IMG/VR virus record: IMGVR_UViG_3300046820_001584
Coordinates: 21,741 to 85,740 of that record
Direction: 5' to 3' (one strand)
Origin: a virus
Length of the DNA: 64,000 bases
Shown: positions 1 through 8,414 of the stretch, in pieces
Layout: the number at the start of each line of letters is the position of its first letter
How positions within the stretch are numbered: position 1 is the first letter of the stretch
The notes under the pieces: model-generated
Told to the model about the DNA's origin: nothing
Seen by the model: only the letters and a program-made list of their open reading frames with translations
Database searches by the model: none
Made by a program: the position numbers and the translations under genes

Positions 1-978
1 AATAGGAATATTATTTCTAACTGCCAAGTTTTTAAACTCACGAGAAATATTCATGTTGCGTTCTGTTGGCGCCTTTGAATTATTATTGTCTGTAAACAGC
101 TGATGATAATCAAGAATAACAATATCGGGCTTGTGCTGATCTATCTTGGCCTGAATAGCATTTGGAGTTACATTGCCAGAGCCTTCATTTGACACCAAGA
201 TAAACTTATTCTTGTCCGCAAACTTCTTTCCCGACCAAGTTCTGAAATCATCAATATTGATATCACCCTTTGCAAAATCGCTAGCCTTAAATAGACCAGA
301 TCCCAGCATAGTATAAATTCTGTCACGCATATTCTCTGGAGTCATTTCAAGTGAAACAATCATAGGCTTAAATCCCTGCTCCCAAGCCTTACAGGCTAGA
401 TATGATGTAAACCATGTCTTACCACGTCCTGGCCAGCCAATAGCCACTATAAGGTGCCCTGGAGCCATTCCAGTAGGGTATGCAAGGTCGATGGACTGGA
501 AACCAGTCTTAATGCCTGGGGAGCCACCCATCTCGGCTGTACGGACCTTCAGAGCCTCTAAATGCTTAATAGCGTTATCTGCATCAGTTACGTCTAGGTC
601 ACGGACATTATTAGTATATTTATTTAAACTAGATAGTTGAGACTGAAGCTCACCGATCACCCTTGAAGCGGCATCTTCTTTTAGCATTGAGCCACCACGA
701 ATTAAAATACTCTTTAGTCTGCTAGACAAGAATTCATTTTTTAAATTATCTAAGTAATATGCCGTTTCAGCATTTGCATTTAGATCTGGCTCAAAGTCTT
801 TAAACTTTTCCTGGAGAATTCCAACCTCTGGTATAGCCTTAAACTTATTATAATATGATTTTAAACCTTCCCAAACATCTCCGTGAGAAGTAAACAGTTC
901 ATCTACATTTTCAGCCATAACAGTACTTATGTCTTTGTTTTTGCAGATAGCAGAAATTAATGTTGCTTCTGTATTCAT
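1..978 (-). CDS. DnaB-like replicative helicase, partial (C-terminus beyond left edge)
   Basis: A 326-codon reading frame starts with ATG at 978 and runs off the left edge, so the C-terminal part is missing. It has a helical N-terminal region (about 1-150) and then a RecA-type ATPase core: Walker A GWPGRGKT at residues 181-188 and Walker B IVILD at 286-290, followed by H292/Q293. This layout is that of hexameric DnaB/SF4 helicases that unwind DNA at the fork. The start overlaps the stop of the upstream gene by 4 nt (ATGA), showing translational coupling. A DnaB-type helicase fits the metal-dependent and zinc proteins of this operon. A RadA/KaiC-type ATPase is the main alternative but the N-terminal helical region and length fit DnaB better. 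Confidence 0.85.
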   Translation of the reverse strand, partial: MNTEATLISAICKNKDISTVMAENVDELFTSHGDVWEGLKSYYNKFKAIPEVGILQEKFKDFEPDLNANAETAYYLDNLKNEFLSSRLKSILIRGGSMLKEDAASRVIGELQSQLSSLNKYTNNVRDLDVTDADNAIKHLEALKVRTAEMGGSPGIKTGFQSIDLAYPTGMAPGHLIVAIGWPGRGKTWFTSYLACKAWEQGFKPMIVSLEMTPENMRDRIYTMLGSGLFKASDFAKGDINIDDFRTWSGKKFADKNKFILVSNEGSGNVTPNAIQAKIDQHKPDIVILDYHQLFTDNNNSKAPTERNMNISREFKNLAVRNNIPI

Positions 979-1295
979 AGTCCGCCTTCTTCCACCATCT
1001 TCTTAGTAGCCTCTCGAAGTAAGCGGCGTGTCTCAAAATCTTTCTGTAATTCTATTCTAGCATTATCCATCTTGTCAAAGTTGTAATAGAAAAATTGGAG
1101 TGGGTGTCCAGCCTTTTCTAATGTAAAATAGTAATGAAGCAGATCATTAGCTTTTTCAAAGCCAACGCTGTCAATTACATCCTGCATAGCCCACTTTTCT
1201 CTAAATTTATTTATAGTGGCAACCTTGCCATATTTATCCTTGTACAGATTTTGATAGGCTGTCATAAGAATATAGGGCTCTCTATTATTTGCCAC
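975..1295 (-). CDS. Hypothetical protein upstream of the helicase
   Basis: 106 residues, mainly helical and charged, with many aromatic residues in the middle and a basic/acidic C-terminal helix. I recognise no family. It overlaps the helicase start by 4 nt (ATGA) and the gene before it by 11 nt, so it is made from the same message. A small protein directly upstream of a phage DnaB could be a helicase loader or accessory factor, but that rests on position alone. Confidence 0.7.
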   Translation of the reverse strand: MANNREPYILMTAYQNLYKDKYGKVATINKFREKWAMQDVIDSVGFEKANDLLHYYFTLEKAGHPLQFFYYNFDKMDNARIELQKDFETRRLLREATKKMVEEGGL

Positions 1296-1488
1296 TCTTG
1301 AGTTCTTCCTCTACCTCGCTTGTTTTTTGAATTAGTTTATTCTCTACAAACGCATACACTCTTTCGGTAGCAGAGTCAACAGTCTCGCCAGAACGCACAT
1401 CATCTTCTACTCCAACATTAATTCTAATGCTTTCATAGTTGCCAAGGTTTCTGGTAAAAGAAAGGTCTACCTTTACTCTTGTTGTCAT
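1285..1488 (-). CDS. Small hypothetical protein
   Basis: 67 residues starting MTTRVKVDLSFTRN, predicted as a short beta-rich N-terminal half followed by an acidic helix ending EEELKSGK. No recognised domain. Its start overlaps the stop of the zinc-finger mini-gene upstream (ATGA), and its 3' end overlaps the next gene by 11 nt. Function unknown. Confidence 0.65.
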   Translation of the reverse strand: MTTRVKVDLSFTRNLGNYESIRINVGVEDDVRSGETVDSATERVYAFVENKLIQKTSEVEEELKSGK

Positions 1489-1598
1489 TTGTGCTCCGCC
1501 TTCTTATGTCTAGTTAATGTATCGTTAGCGAATATACCCCAACGAACCTCAATATCTCTTTTGCAAATATCGCAAGTAACGACTCTACCCTTTTCCAT
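1485..1598 (-). CDS. C2H2-like zinc-finger microprotein
   Basis: A 37-residue ORF. It begins MEKGRVVTCDICKRDIEV and ends with H31 and H36, giving C9-x2-C12-x18-H31-x4-H36, a C2H2-like metal site. The stop overlaps the next start by ATGA, and the start lies inside the upstream gene's end (14 nt overlap), which is strong support for a coupled operon gene. A DNA- or RNA-binding role is possible; function unknown. Confidence 0.65.
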   Translation of the reverse strand: MEKGRVVTCDICKRDIEVRWGIFANDTLTRHKKAEHK

Positions 1599-1716
1599 CT
1601 TTTGCCTTCTTAACTATTACTGGGCCGTTCTTAGAGCTCCAAGATTTCTCTTCTTCTTCTCTTCTACGTTTTTTAGCAGCACCTGACTCAAGCTTATAAA
1701 TAGCGTTATAACTCAT
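1585..1716 (-). CDS. Short highly charged hypothetical protein
   Basis: 43 residues with a run of basic then acidic residues (KKRRREEEEK, about residues 15-24). The start is coupled to the upstream HTH gene by a 4-nt ATGA overlap, and the end overlaps the zinc-finger mini-gene. No recognised family; composition suggests a disordered nucleic-acid or protein-binding peptide. Confidence 0.55.
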   Translation of the reverse strand: MSYNAIYKLESGAAKKRRREEEEKSWSSKNGPVIVKKAKDGKG

Positions 1717-2189
1717 TGATCTGCCTTCCATACTGGAACAAAACCGCTGTCTGTCTTAGTATACAATATAAAGCTGTGTTTGAGAAGAGCTAGTAATTCG
1801 GCTTTAGATGGTACGTTTTTAGAGTGACCTGATTCTAATATATATTCATGCAAGTCTAATATATCTTTTTCGCTAAACATATATTTATACCATCTATCTT
1901 CTGAAATATTCCCTATGGGATATATCTTTTGAGGAGACTTAATCTTTCCTTCTAGTATATAATCCTGTACTGTAACCCTATGCTTATTAAGCATAGATGC
2001 TACCTGTGCAATACTATATGCGTTTCCCATATTCTTTTTTACCTCTGAGTATGGATACAGCATTCTTTTTTTATCTATATAAGACCAGGCAATTAATTGA
2101 TCTTTAGCTCTAGATGAACTAATTATCTTATGAATTTTACCATTTAAGAAAAAATACTTTATATCTTTCTTTAACTTTTTGTTATTCAT
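1713..2189 (-). CDS. Helix-turn-helix (MerR/excisionase-like) DNA-binding protein
   Basis: 158 residues. Residues about 56-93 (AYSIAQVASMLNKHRVTVQD...) have the pattern of a winged HTH of the MerR/Xis superfamily: a helix, a turn, a recognition helix and a following strand with 'IYPIG'. Flanks are Lys/Tyr-rich. It is in the leftward replication operon, 15 nt after the 2OG oxygenase. It could be a transcription regulator or a DNA-architectural protein; no enzyme residues are seen. Target unknown. Confidence 0.65.
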   Translation of the reverse strand: MNNKKLKKDIKYFFLNGKIHKIISSSRAKDQLIAWSYIDKKRMLYPYSEVKKNMGNAYSIAQVASMLNKHRVTVQDYILEGKIKSPQKIYPIGNISEDRWYKYMFSEKDILDLHEYILESGHSKNVPSKAELLALLKHSFILYTKTDSGFVPVWKADQ

Positions 2190-2204
2190 TTGCCCGCCAA
2201 ACTT

Positions 2205-2786
2205 TTAATTAATCTTTATTTTGTTAATGAAATCAATATTTTTACTGTCTTCTTCAGATAGCAATGAGAAGTGGTTTAAGAATGTAATTCTTGAACCTGA
2301 TGTAACAGTACGAACTCCGTGTGTTAAAAGGTGTCCAGGAAACAAAACTGCGTCTCCTAACTCTACCTTTAGATCTACTCCTAGTTCTTCAAAATACAGC
2401 TCTCCGCCTTCACAGTCGGAAAGATATAGATTACATACAAGAGAATCTCCGTAGGTAAAGTCATGCTCTCTGCCAGAATTATAGTGGTCTTTGTGTGGCT
2501 CAAGACGTGCATCTTTATGCATTATTGTTCCATATGACCTAGTTAAAACAATTGATCTTCCCTCTGGCACATAATTTTCCATAAAGTATTGCTCGGCATA
2601 TTTAATTAGATCAGATACTTTATTTTCTGGGTCTACTTTAGAGTAGTCTAAAGGTATACCCTGGAAATAGGAGAATGGGTGCTCTTCAGTTAAATTATTG
2701 TTATTGACATTGTCAATCATTTGCTGAGCATACTCTTTAGTAATTACGTTTTTAATTACTTTATAGTTAGGGTTTTCAGTATTCAT
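2205..2786 (-). CDS. Fe(II)/2-oxoglutarate-dependent oxygenase (P4H-like)
   Basis: 193 residues with the prolyl-4-hydroxylase fold signature: metal ligands H98-K-D100 and H156, and R166 ten residues after the distal His to bind 2-oxoglutarate. The conserved 'LYLSDCEGGELYF' strand pair lies between them. This copy is apart from the main oxygenase cluster, in the replication operon, so its substrate may differ (DNA base, protein or small molecule). The family is recognised with confidence; the substrate is not. Confidence 0.88.
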   Translation of the reverse strand: MNTENPNYKVIKNVITKEYAQQMIDNVNNNNLTEEHPFSYFQGIPLDYSKVDPENKVSDLIKYAEQYFMENYVPEGRSIVLTRSYGTIMHKDARLEPHKDHYNSGREHDFTYGDSLVCNLYLSDCEGGELYFEELGVDLKVELGDAVLFPGHLLTHGVRTVTSGSRITFLNHFSLLSEEDSKNIDFINKIKIN

Positions 2787-2804
2787 ATTACATTAATCCT
2801 TTCA

Positions 2805-2990
2805 CTATGACATTCCGTATTTCCTAGAATGATCTTCCTCTAATTTTTCCAGCCACTTACCCATACTGTTTGTATGTTTGTTCATCATCCAGCGTTTACC
2901 ACACATAATGCAAAACAGCTCCATGTGCATTTTTTGGGAGAATACTCTATCTACAAATACTCTGCCACCGCACTTGTTACATTTTATCAT
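2805..2990 (-). CDS. Zinc-ribbon mini-protein
   Basis: 61 residues if started at the ATG at 2990, which forms a 4-nt ATGA overlap with the metallophosphoesterase stop; a longer frame from 3020 is open but would overlap by 34 nt and has no better start. CNKC (C4, C7) and CIMC (C27, C30) form a four-Cys zinc ribbon. Function unknown. Confidence 0.7.
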   Translation of the reverse strand: MIKCNKCGGRVFVDRVFSQKMHMELFCIMCGKRWMMNKHTNSMGKWLEKLEEDHSRKYGMS

Positions 2991-3787
2991 ACTTGAAAAA
3001 ACTTTCCGTCCACCACACAAGAGTAATCTGGTGACACGTGGATCATCTGAATGTGTGGATAGTCATTAACGATATGTGCAACAGCAAATCCCTTTTGCCA
3101 ATCATGATGCTGTGTATACTTCATACCTGGACCCTTTTCATCACACATGTGGCCAATCTCGTATCCACGAAGAGTTTCTCCAGCGCCGTTGTTTCTAAGT
3201 TCATAGGTAACCATATGAGAAGCAATTCTATGCGAGTGACCACGAATTAAAGAAACCTGCATATCTTCCATATCTTTTCTAGCAGATCCTGTTGCTGCAA
3301 TTGAAAGACCGTGATGAACGTGAATGTCTCCAAAACGTCGCTTAGGAAGCTCATCATAATAAATATATTCATAGCCAAGGGAGTCTAATGACCATAGCGC
3401 TTCTGGGGTTACTTCGTTAATGTAGTCTGGAAGCTTAGCATCTACATAGTTAAAGATACGAATATCATGATTGCCTAAAGCAGAAAATAGCTGTGCGTTA
3501 GGAAGCATCTCTCTAGTTTTTGCATAAAAATCTCTTGCACCCTTTGCCTCATGACGCATCATTGGAACAATTAAGTCACGGCTATCATTCTTATGCAGTT
3601 GCATAAATTCAGCAGAACGGCCTTCTGTATATTTGCTATAACATGCTTGGTCGTCTGTATCACCAAGGTAGTCCACAACATCTGGCTTAAACCACTTCAT
3701 GACCTTGAACCATAGCTCAATCATCTTGTCATCCTGATATGGGAACTGCTGATCTGATGAGAGCATCCACTTTAAATCGTTTGTCAT
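2987..3787 (-). CDS. Calcineurin-like metallophosphoesterase
   Basis: 266 residues with the two-metal phosphoesterase motifs in order: an N-terminal SSDQQ variant of the usual D-x-H (D12), GDTDD (about 42-46), GNHD (105-108), HVHHG (156-160) and GHSH (183-186). The family hydrolyses phosphomono- or diesters; phage members near helicases may act on nucleic acid or nucleotides. The first motif has Gln where His is usual. First gene of the leftward replication operon, preceded by AAGG 5 nt before the ATG. Confidence 0.85.
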   Translation of the reverse strand: MTNDLKWMLSSDQQFPYQDDKMIELWFKVMKWFKPDVVDYLGDTDDQACYSKYTEGRSAEFMQLHKNDSRDLIVPMMRHEAKGARDFYAKTREMLPNAQLFSALGNHDIRIFNYVDAKLPDYINEVTPEALWSLDSLGYEYIYYDELPKRRFGDIHVHHGLSIAATGSARKDMEDMQVSLIRGHSHRIASHMVTYELRNNGAGETLRGYEIGHMCDEKGPGMKYTQHHDWQKGFAVAHIVNDYPHIQMIHVSPDYSCVVDGKFFQV

Positions 3788-3803
3788 ATTTACCTTAATG
3801 TTA

Positions 3804-3829
3804 ATAGGCCATGAATATTCATGGCCTAT
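3804..3829. terminator. 26-bp perfect palindrome between virion and replication operons
   Basis: A perfect 26-bp inverted repeat (arms begin ATAGGCC and contain CATGAA) sits between the last virion gene and the metallophosphoesterase. A second hairpin, TGTAGCA-TAG-TGCTACA, lies at 3844-3860. Leftward RNA would fold both, but the run of T after them is weak, so this may be a terminator, an RNase processing site, or an operator for a dimeric regulator. Confidence 0.45.
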
Positions 3830-3879
3830 AGTCTAAATCAAATTGTAGCATAGTGCTACAGAATGTCAATACCTAATTG

Positions 3880-4299
3880 CTAACTACAAGCAATCCACTG
3901 AACCCAAATTTCGCCTTCTTTAGTTGCTCCAAGTGACATCATTCTTACTGTGAACCCATTAACACTTGATTCTGTAACAATAGGCTGATATTTTTGAGTA
4001 TTGAAGTTTGTACCACTTGTCTGCCAAATTGTGCAAATTACGTTTGGTCTTGCTGTAAATATCTTAGTGAAAGGAATAGCCTTGAATCCAGTGCCATCTT
4101 TTTTACATGGCACCTTAATTCTTCCAGACTCAATTATTGTTTGAGAGCTTGGCTTATCTTCTGTTCCACCACCGCTGCCTCCATTAATACTGTTTGACAA
4201 ACTATTAATAATATTAATATTAGAAACAATATTAGATAGTAACTCTGAGGTTATTGGATCTCCTGGGTTAACAGGCATTGGTTGTAATTGTTCTGCCAT
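3880..4299 (-). CDS. Putative virion/tail-tip protein
   Basis: 139 residues: a helical N-terminus, a Gly/Ser linker (GGSGGG, about 41-46), then a beta-rich domain with 'FTARPNVICTIWQ' and 'GEIWVQWIACS' strands. That C-terminal domain resembles the small receptor-facing beta sandwich (H-type lectin-like) found at the end of tail proteins. It lies at the end of the virion operon, directly after a coiled-coil mini-protein, fitting a tail-fibre tip or accessory role. Confidence 0.6.
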   Translation of the reverse strand: MAEQLQPMPVNPGDPITSELLSNIVSNINIINSLSNSINGGSGGGTEDKPSSQTIIESGRIKVPCKKDGTGFKAIPFTKIFTARPNVICTIWQTSGTNFNTQKYQPIVTESSVNGFTVRMMSLGATKEGEIWVQWIACS

Positions 4300-4301
4300 A
4301 G

Positions 4302-4451
4302 CTACTTCTCCTCTGGCTCCGCAGAATTTTGTGGTTGCTGAAGCTGTGTAATTTCTGCACGAAGTATTGCAACATGCGTCTCATATTGTGAGACAATCTC
4401 TCCAATACGTTGCTGTAGTGCTGTTACAACTAGTTCTAATTTATTATCCAT
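4302..4451 (-). CDS. Coiled-coil mini-protein next to the tail fibre
   Basis: 49 residues, start ATG 4451. Nearly one long amphipathic helix (LELVVTALQQRIGEIVSQYE...) ending in an acidic tail. Three-nt-spaced from the next gene. Small single-helix proteins between fibre genes in actinophages are common; a role in fibre trimerisation or assembly is possible but not shown. Confidence 0.6.
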   Translation of the reverse strand: MDNKLELVVTALQQRIGEIVSQYETHVAILRAEITQLQQPQNSAEPEEK

Positions 4452-4484
4452 TATATTCCTTTTCTATTCATAACAAGGATACCA

Positions 4485-7100
4485 TTATCCTTCAAGGGCG
4501 TCAAGTCTAGTATTGATGACATCAATCTTCTCTGATAATTCTTGAATAGCTAGTATCAGGGCTGTGGTCATTCTATCATAAGCTAAACCTTCTGTTTCCC
4601 CTAAAGCATTATAATTCACAAAGTCTTTTAATTTATCTATTTGTTCTACATCTTCAGCAATCAAACCAGTTATTATTGGTCTAACTGTTTCATATCCTGG
4701 GGTTTCGTCAATGTCTGTTTCTTGAAGTTTATATGAAAATTTAACTGGCTTTAATAGTTTAATTGCATCTAAGTATCCAGTGCTTTCTATTTCAGAAATG
4801 TTTTCTTTGTATCTTAGACTAGAAGAAGCAACTCTTATGTACCCTTGTGAATCTTGCACTAATCCAGTTCCCGATCCAGTTCCTAGCGTATTTGCATAAA
4901 TTCTTCCAGTTTGAAGGAATACTGAATACGGCTGCTGAGCTGTAACGTTTGTTATAGTATCGCTTCCGCCGTGCCCCATAAAAACTCTACCGCTACTTCT
5001 TACGTCATTCCATCTAAAACCTGGTAGCCCCAAATCACAGTTTGGAGAACCTGGCATATATGGATACCAATGTGTTGTGACGCCACCAGTTGCACTAGAC
5101 TCAATTCCAATTGCATTTATAACTAAAGAATCTATTCCAGCCTTATTTCCTTTTGTATCCAAGAAATAGCTTGTGTTAAGTGCTCCAGCTGTTAATCTGT
5201 GACCGTTTAGTGTGCCGACTGTAATTTTGGAGGCTGAAATTTCAAATGCAGATATAAAGTTTGAAACAACAGCGTCGGCAGAAATTGTTCCTGTTCTTAT
5301 TAATCCGCCTTCGATAGTTGTTGTATTAGTACTATTATTTATTTTAGCTATTATAGCTTCTTTGTTAAAATCGCTTTTTGCTACAGAAGCTAATACTGCT
5401 GCATTCTGAGCAGCTTGAGCTTTTGTTGTTGCATCTCCTGCTGCTGCATTAATTGCTGCTGTCTGCGCCGCATTGGCCTTAGTAGTGGCATCTGCGGCTG
5501 CAGATGATAGTATGCCATTTACAGAATCTGAAGTAGCATATCCAGCAAATACAGCACCAGTTGCATACAAAGTTCCATCTGCTGCGACTCTAAATTTTGC
5601 ATTTGCGTCTGGTGTATTATTACCAGCCCACATAAGAAAGCCACCAGAAGATTTTAAATAAACGCTCTGGGCTGCAGTGGACCCTACCTGTATTTGTCCT
5701 GTGCTGTCTAAGATAATATTGTTTTTAGATAATGTTGTACCGCTTAAGTTCCAGCCACCAATTGATCCAGCATTGGCTGTTATAGTTCCTGTTGCTGCTG
5801 CAATTGTTACAGAGTTAACGCCGTTAGCAACTTTTAATCCTGTTGAGTTTAACGCAAATCCATTTCCAGTTAGGTTGCCAGTAGTAGCATCAATTGTTCC
5901 ATTATAAATTGATGCGCCAGAAGTAGACATAAATATGTTACCGCTAAAGTTTCCGCCTTTTGCATTTATATCTCCATCTATTGTTAGCTTAGTACCATTC
6001 CATAAAAGGTAGTTTGAGGTAGCGCCGCCAACTTTTAATGAAGCTGATTGATTGGAATCTATATACCAATAGTTATTTGGATTAAATAGCAAGCCTCGTT
6101 TGCCAGTCTCGATTCCATATCCAAACTTAAATGCAGTTGAATCGGCATCTGTAGGATTTGCTTTTGCTCTAAAGAACCCAGCAACATCAACGGTTCCAGC
6201 AATATATGGAGTTCCAGTAATAGTTATGTTATTGCCAGCAACATATTGAGTTGATGTATTATTATATTCATCATATGTTGCAACTGCAAACTCATAAGTT
6301 AAACCAACACCAAGACCTAAAAGGTGATACGAAGTTCCTGTTCCAGGAGAGTCAACATATGAATATGCTGTTTCTGGTGTTGCAACTTGTCTCCACCGAA
6401 TTCTATATCCTCTTATACCGTTTCCAGTTACTGGCGACCAACGTATTGTTGCATGTCCATTAAATCCAATTATCCCGTCTAGATCCAAAGACCCTTCGGT
6501 AGTAACAGAACCAACATTTCCTGGGCCAGTTGTATCTACAACAATTGGGTCTTTTGCATTAAACTTTGCAGAAAAAACGCTTTTCTTTCTATAGTCTTGG
6601 TCTCTGGTATCTACACGAATCCACCTATCTGCAGTATTAGAGGCTAATATTGTTGCTGAATTGCCATTGCCATTCCAAACTAAATACTCTTCTCCAGTAA
6701 ATGCTCCAGTTAAACTTTCATATATTTGTATGTCTATAAGCCATTTGTTTGCAGGTAAAGCTTTATCTATTAGGTCCCATTTAACGCCGTAAGAAAGCAA
6801 GCCTGGTGTTACAACAAGATTAGTAACTGGCTGAGTTAAATCTGGTGTTTGTAGAGTAACTATAAAGTTTGGAGATCTTGGGCCAGTAATTGGAGCAGAT
6901 GGATTATCTGGATTTTCATAAATGTATGCAAATGAGAACTTGTATACTCCGTTCTGAACAACATTTAGTCCTGATCGTTGAACAATAAACGCATCTGATG
7001 TCTGTGTATTTGCTACTGCTGCTGCATCTGTTGTGTTAGCCTGTAAATCTGCTGGTCTAAGATTTAGAAATCTATCTATTGCGTCGTTATAACCTGCCAT
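4485..7100 (-). CDS. Tail fibre with FN3 domains and S74 intramolecular chaperone
   Basis: 871 residues. N-terminal beta domains, including a fibronectin type III repeat (about 215-300, 'GHATIRWSPVTGNGIRGYRIRW'), then a beta-helical stalk with 'GTITANAG' type repeats, an alanine-rich coil (about 530-570), and a C-terminal peptidase S74 chaperone domain (about 760-871) beginning 'SSSLRYKENI'. S74 domains trimerise the fibre and then cut themselves off at the Ser; this one has Ser in place and ends in a leucine-heptad helix. Stop overlaps the ATG-side of nothing downstream; start overlaps the previous gene by 1 nt (TAATG). Confidence 0.85.
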   Translation of the reverse strand: MAGYNDAIDRFLNLRPADLQANTTDAAAVANTQTSDAFIVQRSGLNVVQNGVYKFSFAYIYENPDNPSAPITGPRSPNFIVTLQTPDLTQPVTNLVVTPGLLSYGVKWDLIDKALPANKWLIDIQIYESLTGAFTGEEYLVWNGNGNSATILASNTADRWIRVDTRDQDYRKKSVFSAKFNAKDPIVVDTTGPGNVGSVTTEGSLDLDGIIGFNGHATIRWSPVTGNGIRGYRIRWRQVATPETAYSYVDSPGTGTSYHLLGLGVGLTYEFAVATYDEYNNTSTQYVAGNNITITGTPYIAGTVDVAGFFRAKANPTDADSTAFKFGYGIETGKRGLLFNPNNYWYIDSNQSASLKVGGATSNYLLWNGTKLTIDGDINAKGGNFSGNIFMSTSGASIYNGTIDATTGNLTGNGFALNSTGLKVANGVNSVTIAAATGTITANAGSIGGWNLSGTTLSKNNIILDSTGQIQVGSTAAQSVYLKSSGGFLMWAGNNTPDANAKFRVAADGTLYATGAVFAGYATSDSVNGILSSAAADATTKANAAQTAAINAAAGDATTKAQAAQNAAVLASVAKSDFNKEAIIAKINNSTNTTTIEGGLIRTGTISADAVVSNFISAFEISASKITVGTLNGHRLTAGALNTSYFLDTKGNKAGIDSLVINAIGIESSATGGVTTHWYPYMPGSPNCDLGLPGFRWNDVRSSGRVFMGHGGSDTITNVTAQQPYSVFLQTGRIYANTLGTGSGTGLVQDSQGYIRVASSSLRYKENISEIESTGYLDAIKLLKPVKFSYKLQETDIDETPGYETVRPIITGLIAEDVEQIDKLKDFVNYNALGETEGLAYDRMTTALILAIQELSEKIDVINTRLDALEG

Positions 7101-7990
7101 TATAAAAACCCTAAATTAATTTTATATTCTATGTCCATCTCTACACCAAGCTTTTTTACAATTGGGCTGGTTAAAATAGATCTGCTTATTAGTCCGTATT
7201 GACTATTATATCTATCGTCATCGTTTATTCTTAACCCATCAAGTAATACATTAGTAGCTCCAGAAGATTTTGCTTTGGCTCCAACTTCTATTGTTGTAAT
7301 TGCAGAAAAGTCTGTTGCCCCTGCAGAAGAAAATGTTGAATTGAATAGGCTAGACATCTTGGCTGGTAATGAAATTTTTTGCCCAACTGATGAGTATCCA
7401 GGAAATCTTATTTCTTTATAGTTAGTTGGAGAGCTATAGAACCTAACGTAAACATAGTCTAGGTTTAAATCTGTTTGATAAAAAGCAATGGTCATAGAAT
7501 CATCTACACCATAACCAGATAAATTAAAAACTGTATCTAGGCTGTATGATTTCGATTGTCCCGCAGTTGCTGTAATAGAAAAATATGAGGACCCTATTCT
7601 TGGAGTTGGCGTAGATACTGTTGGTGGCTGGTTGCCACTTGAGTCCTTCCATTGTGTAGAGTCTTCAAAAGAAGATATGTACTGTGATGAATAGTCAGTG
7701 CTTCCAGAAGAAGTTGTTGGGAAAATTCCAATTTCTGATATTATTCCTTCAACATCCGTTGGAAGTGTTGTTTTATAAACAACAGAGTATGTAGTCACAC
7801 CAGTTGCCGTATTTGTTTGAATGTCGGAGCTTCCCAAGAAAACTCCTGATCTATAAAACTCAAATTGTAGATCTGAATCATTGAGTGTTGGAGCCTGGGA
7901 ACCTATTCCGATTGCAATATCTTTTTGATTAAAGTTAAGGCCATTGGCCAGATAAGATGTTATAAACCTTTTTCCAAATTTTGTTATCAT
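7100..7990 (-). CDS. Minor tail protein
   Basis: 296 residues. The N-terminus (MITKFGKRFITSYLANG...IAIGIGSQAPT) resembles baseplate/tail proteins placed between tail-tip and fibre genes in actinophages; the middle (about 110-235) looks like a carbohydrate-binding jelly roll with 'YVYVRFYSS' strands. Coupled on both sides (4-nt and 1-nt overlaps). Probably a fibre-attachment or host-adhesion part. Confidence 0.7.
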   Translation of the reverse strand: MITKFGKRFITSYLANGLNFNQKDIAIGIGSQAPTLNDSDLQFEFYRSGVFLGSSDIQTNTATGVTTYSVVYKTTLPTDVEGIISEIGIFPTTSSGSTDYSSQYISSFEDSTQWKDSSGNQPPTVSTPTPRIGSSYFSITATAGQSKSYSLDTVFNLSGYGVDDSMTIAFYQTDLNLDYVYVRFYSSPTNYKEIRFPGYSSVGQKISLPAKMSSLFNSTFSSAGATDFSAITTIEVGAKAKSSGATNVLLDGLRINDDDRYNSQYGLISRSILTSPIVKKLGVEMDIEYKINLGFL

Positions 7991-8394
7991 ATGATTACTG
8001 CTCCTTTTACAACATCTCCAACACTATTTTTAATTTCGAACTTAACCCTTAACATTCTATTATTGTTTGAGTCATAATATATTTCTGGATCTGTAATGAC
8101 TTGTCCAGAAGAATATCTTTTGCCAGTAGTACCAATTAAAACGATGTCTTCTAGGTTTGGTGCGTCTAAGGAACTACCTGTATCCCCATCTTCTCCTGTG
8201 CCGTCTCCTGGATCTGTTTCTCCATCATCTGGAGTTGTGGCAACATACGTTTTGTCGACCTGATTTGTATATAGATTAACAACATCGTATTGATCTGTTT
8301 TAAGTACTCCAATTAAAGGTGAGTCAACTGGTAGCTGGACTTTAACTCCTCCAGCAACTTGCGACTTGCCTATTTTTGGTTTCTTTGTAGCCAT
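7987..8394 (-). CDS. Small structural protein with acidic Gly/Asp linker
   Basis: 135 residues. A basic N-terminus, an acidic Gly-rich linker (DDGETDPGDGTGEDGD, about 76-91), and a beta-rich C-terminus. Overlaps the next gene by ATGA. Position between baseplate and fibre genes suggests a linker or hub protein. No family recognised. Confidence 0.6.
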   Translation of the reverse strand: MATKKPKIGKSQVAGGVKVQLPVDSPLIGVLKTDQYDVVNLYTNQVDKTYVATTPDDGETDPGDGTGEDGDTGSSLDAPNLEDIVLIGTTGKRYSSGQVITDPEIYYDSNNNRMLRVKFEIKNSVGDVVKGAVII

Positions 8395-8414
8395 ATTAAG
8401 ATTCTACCATTTCA

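Noticed and set aside
2991-3020. N-terminal extension of the zinc-ribbon gene
   Set aside because: The ATG at 2990 gives the usual 4-nt overlap; the longer start would overlap the phosphoesterase by 34 nt.
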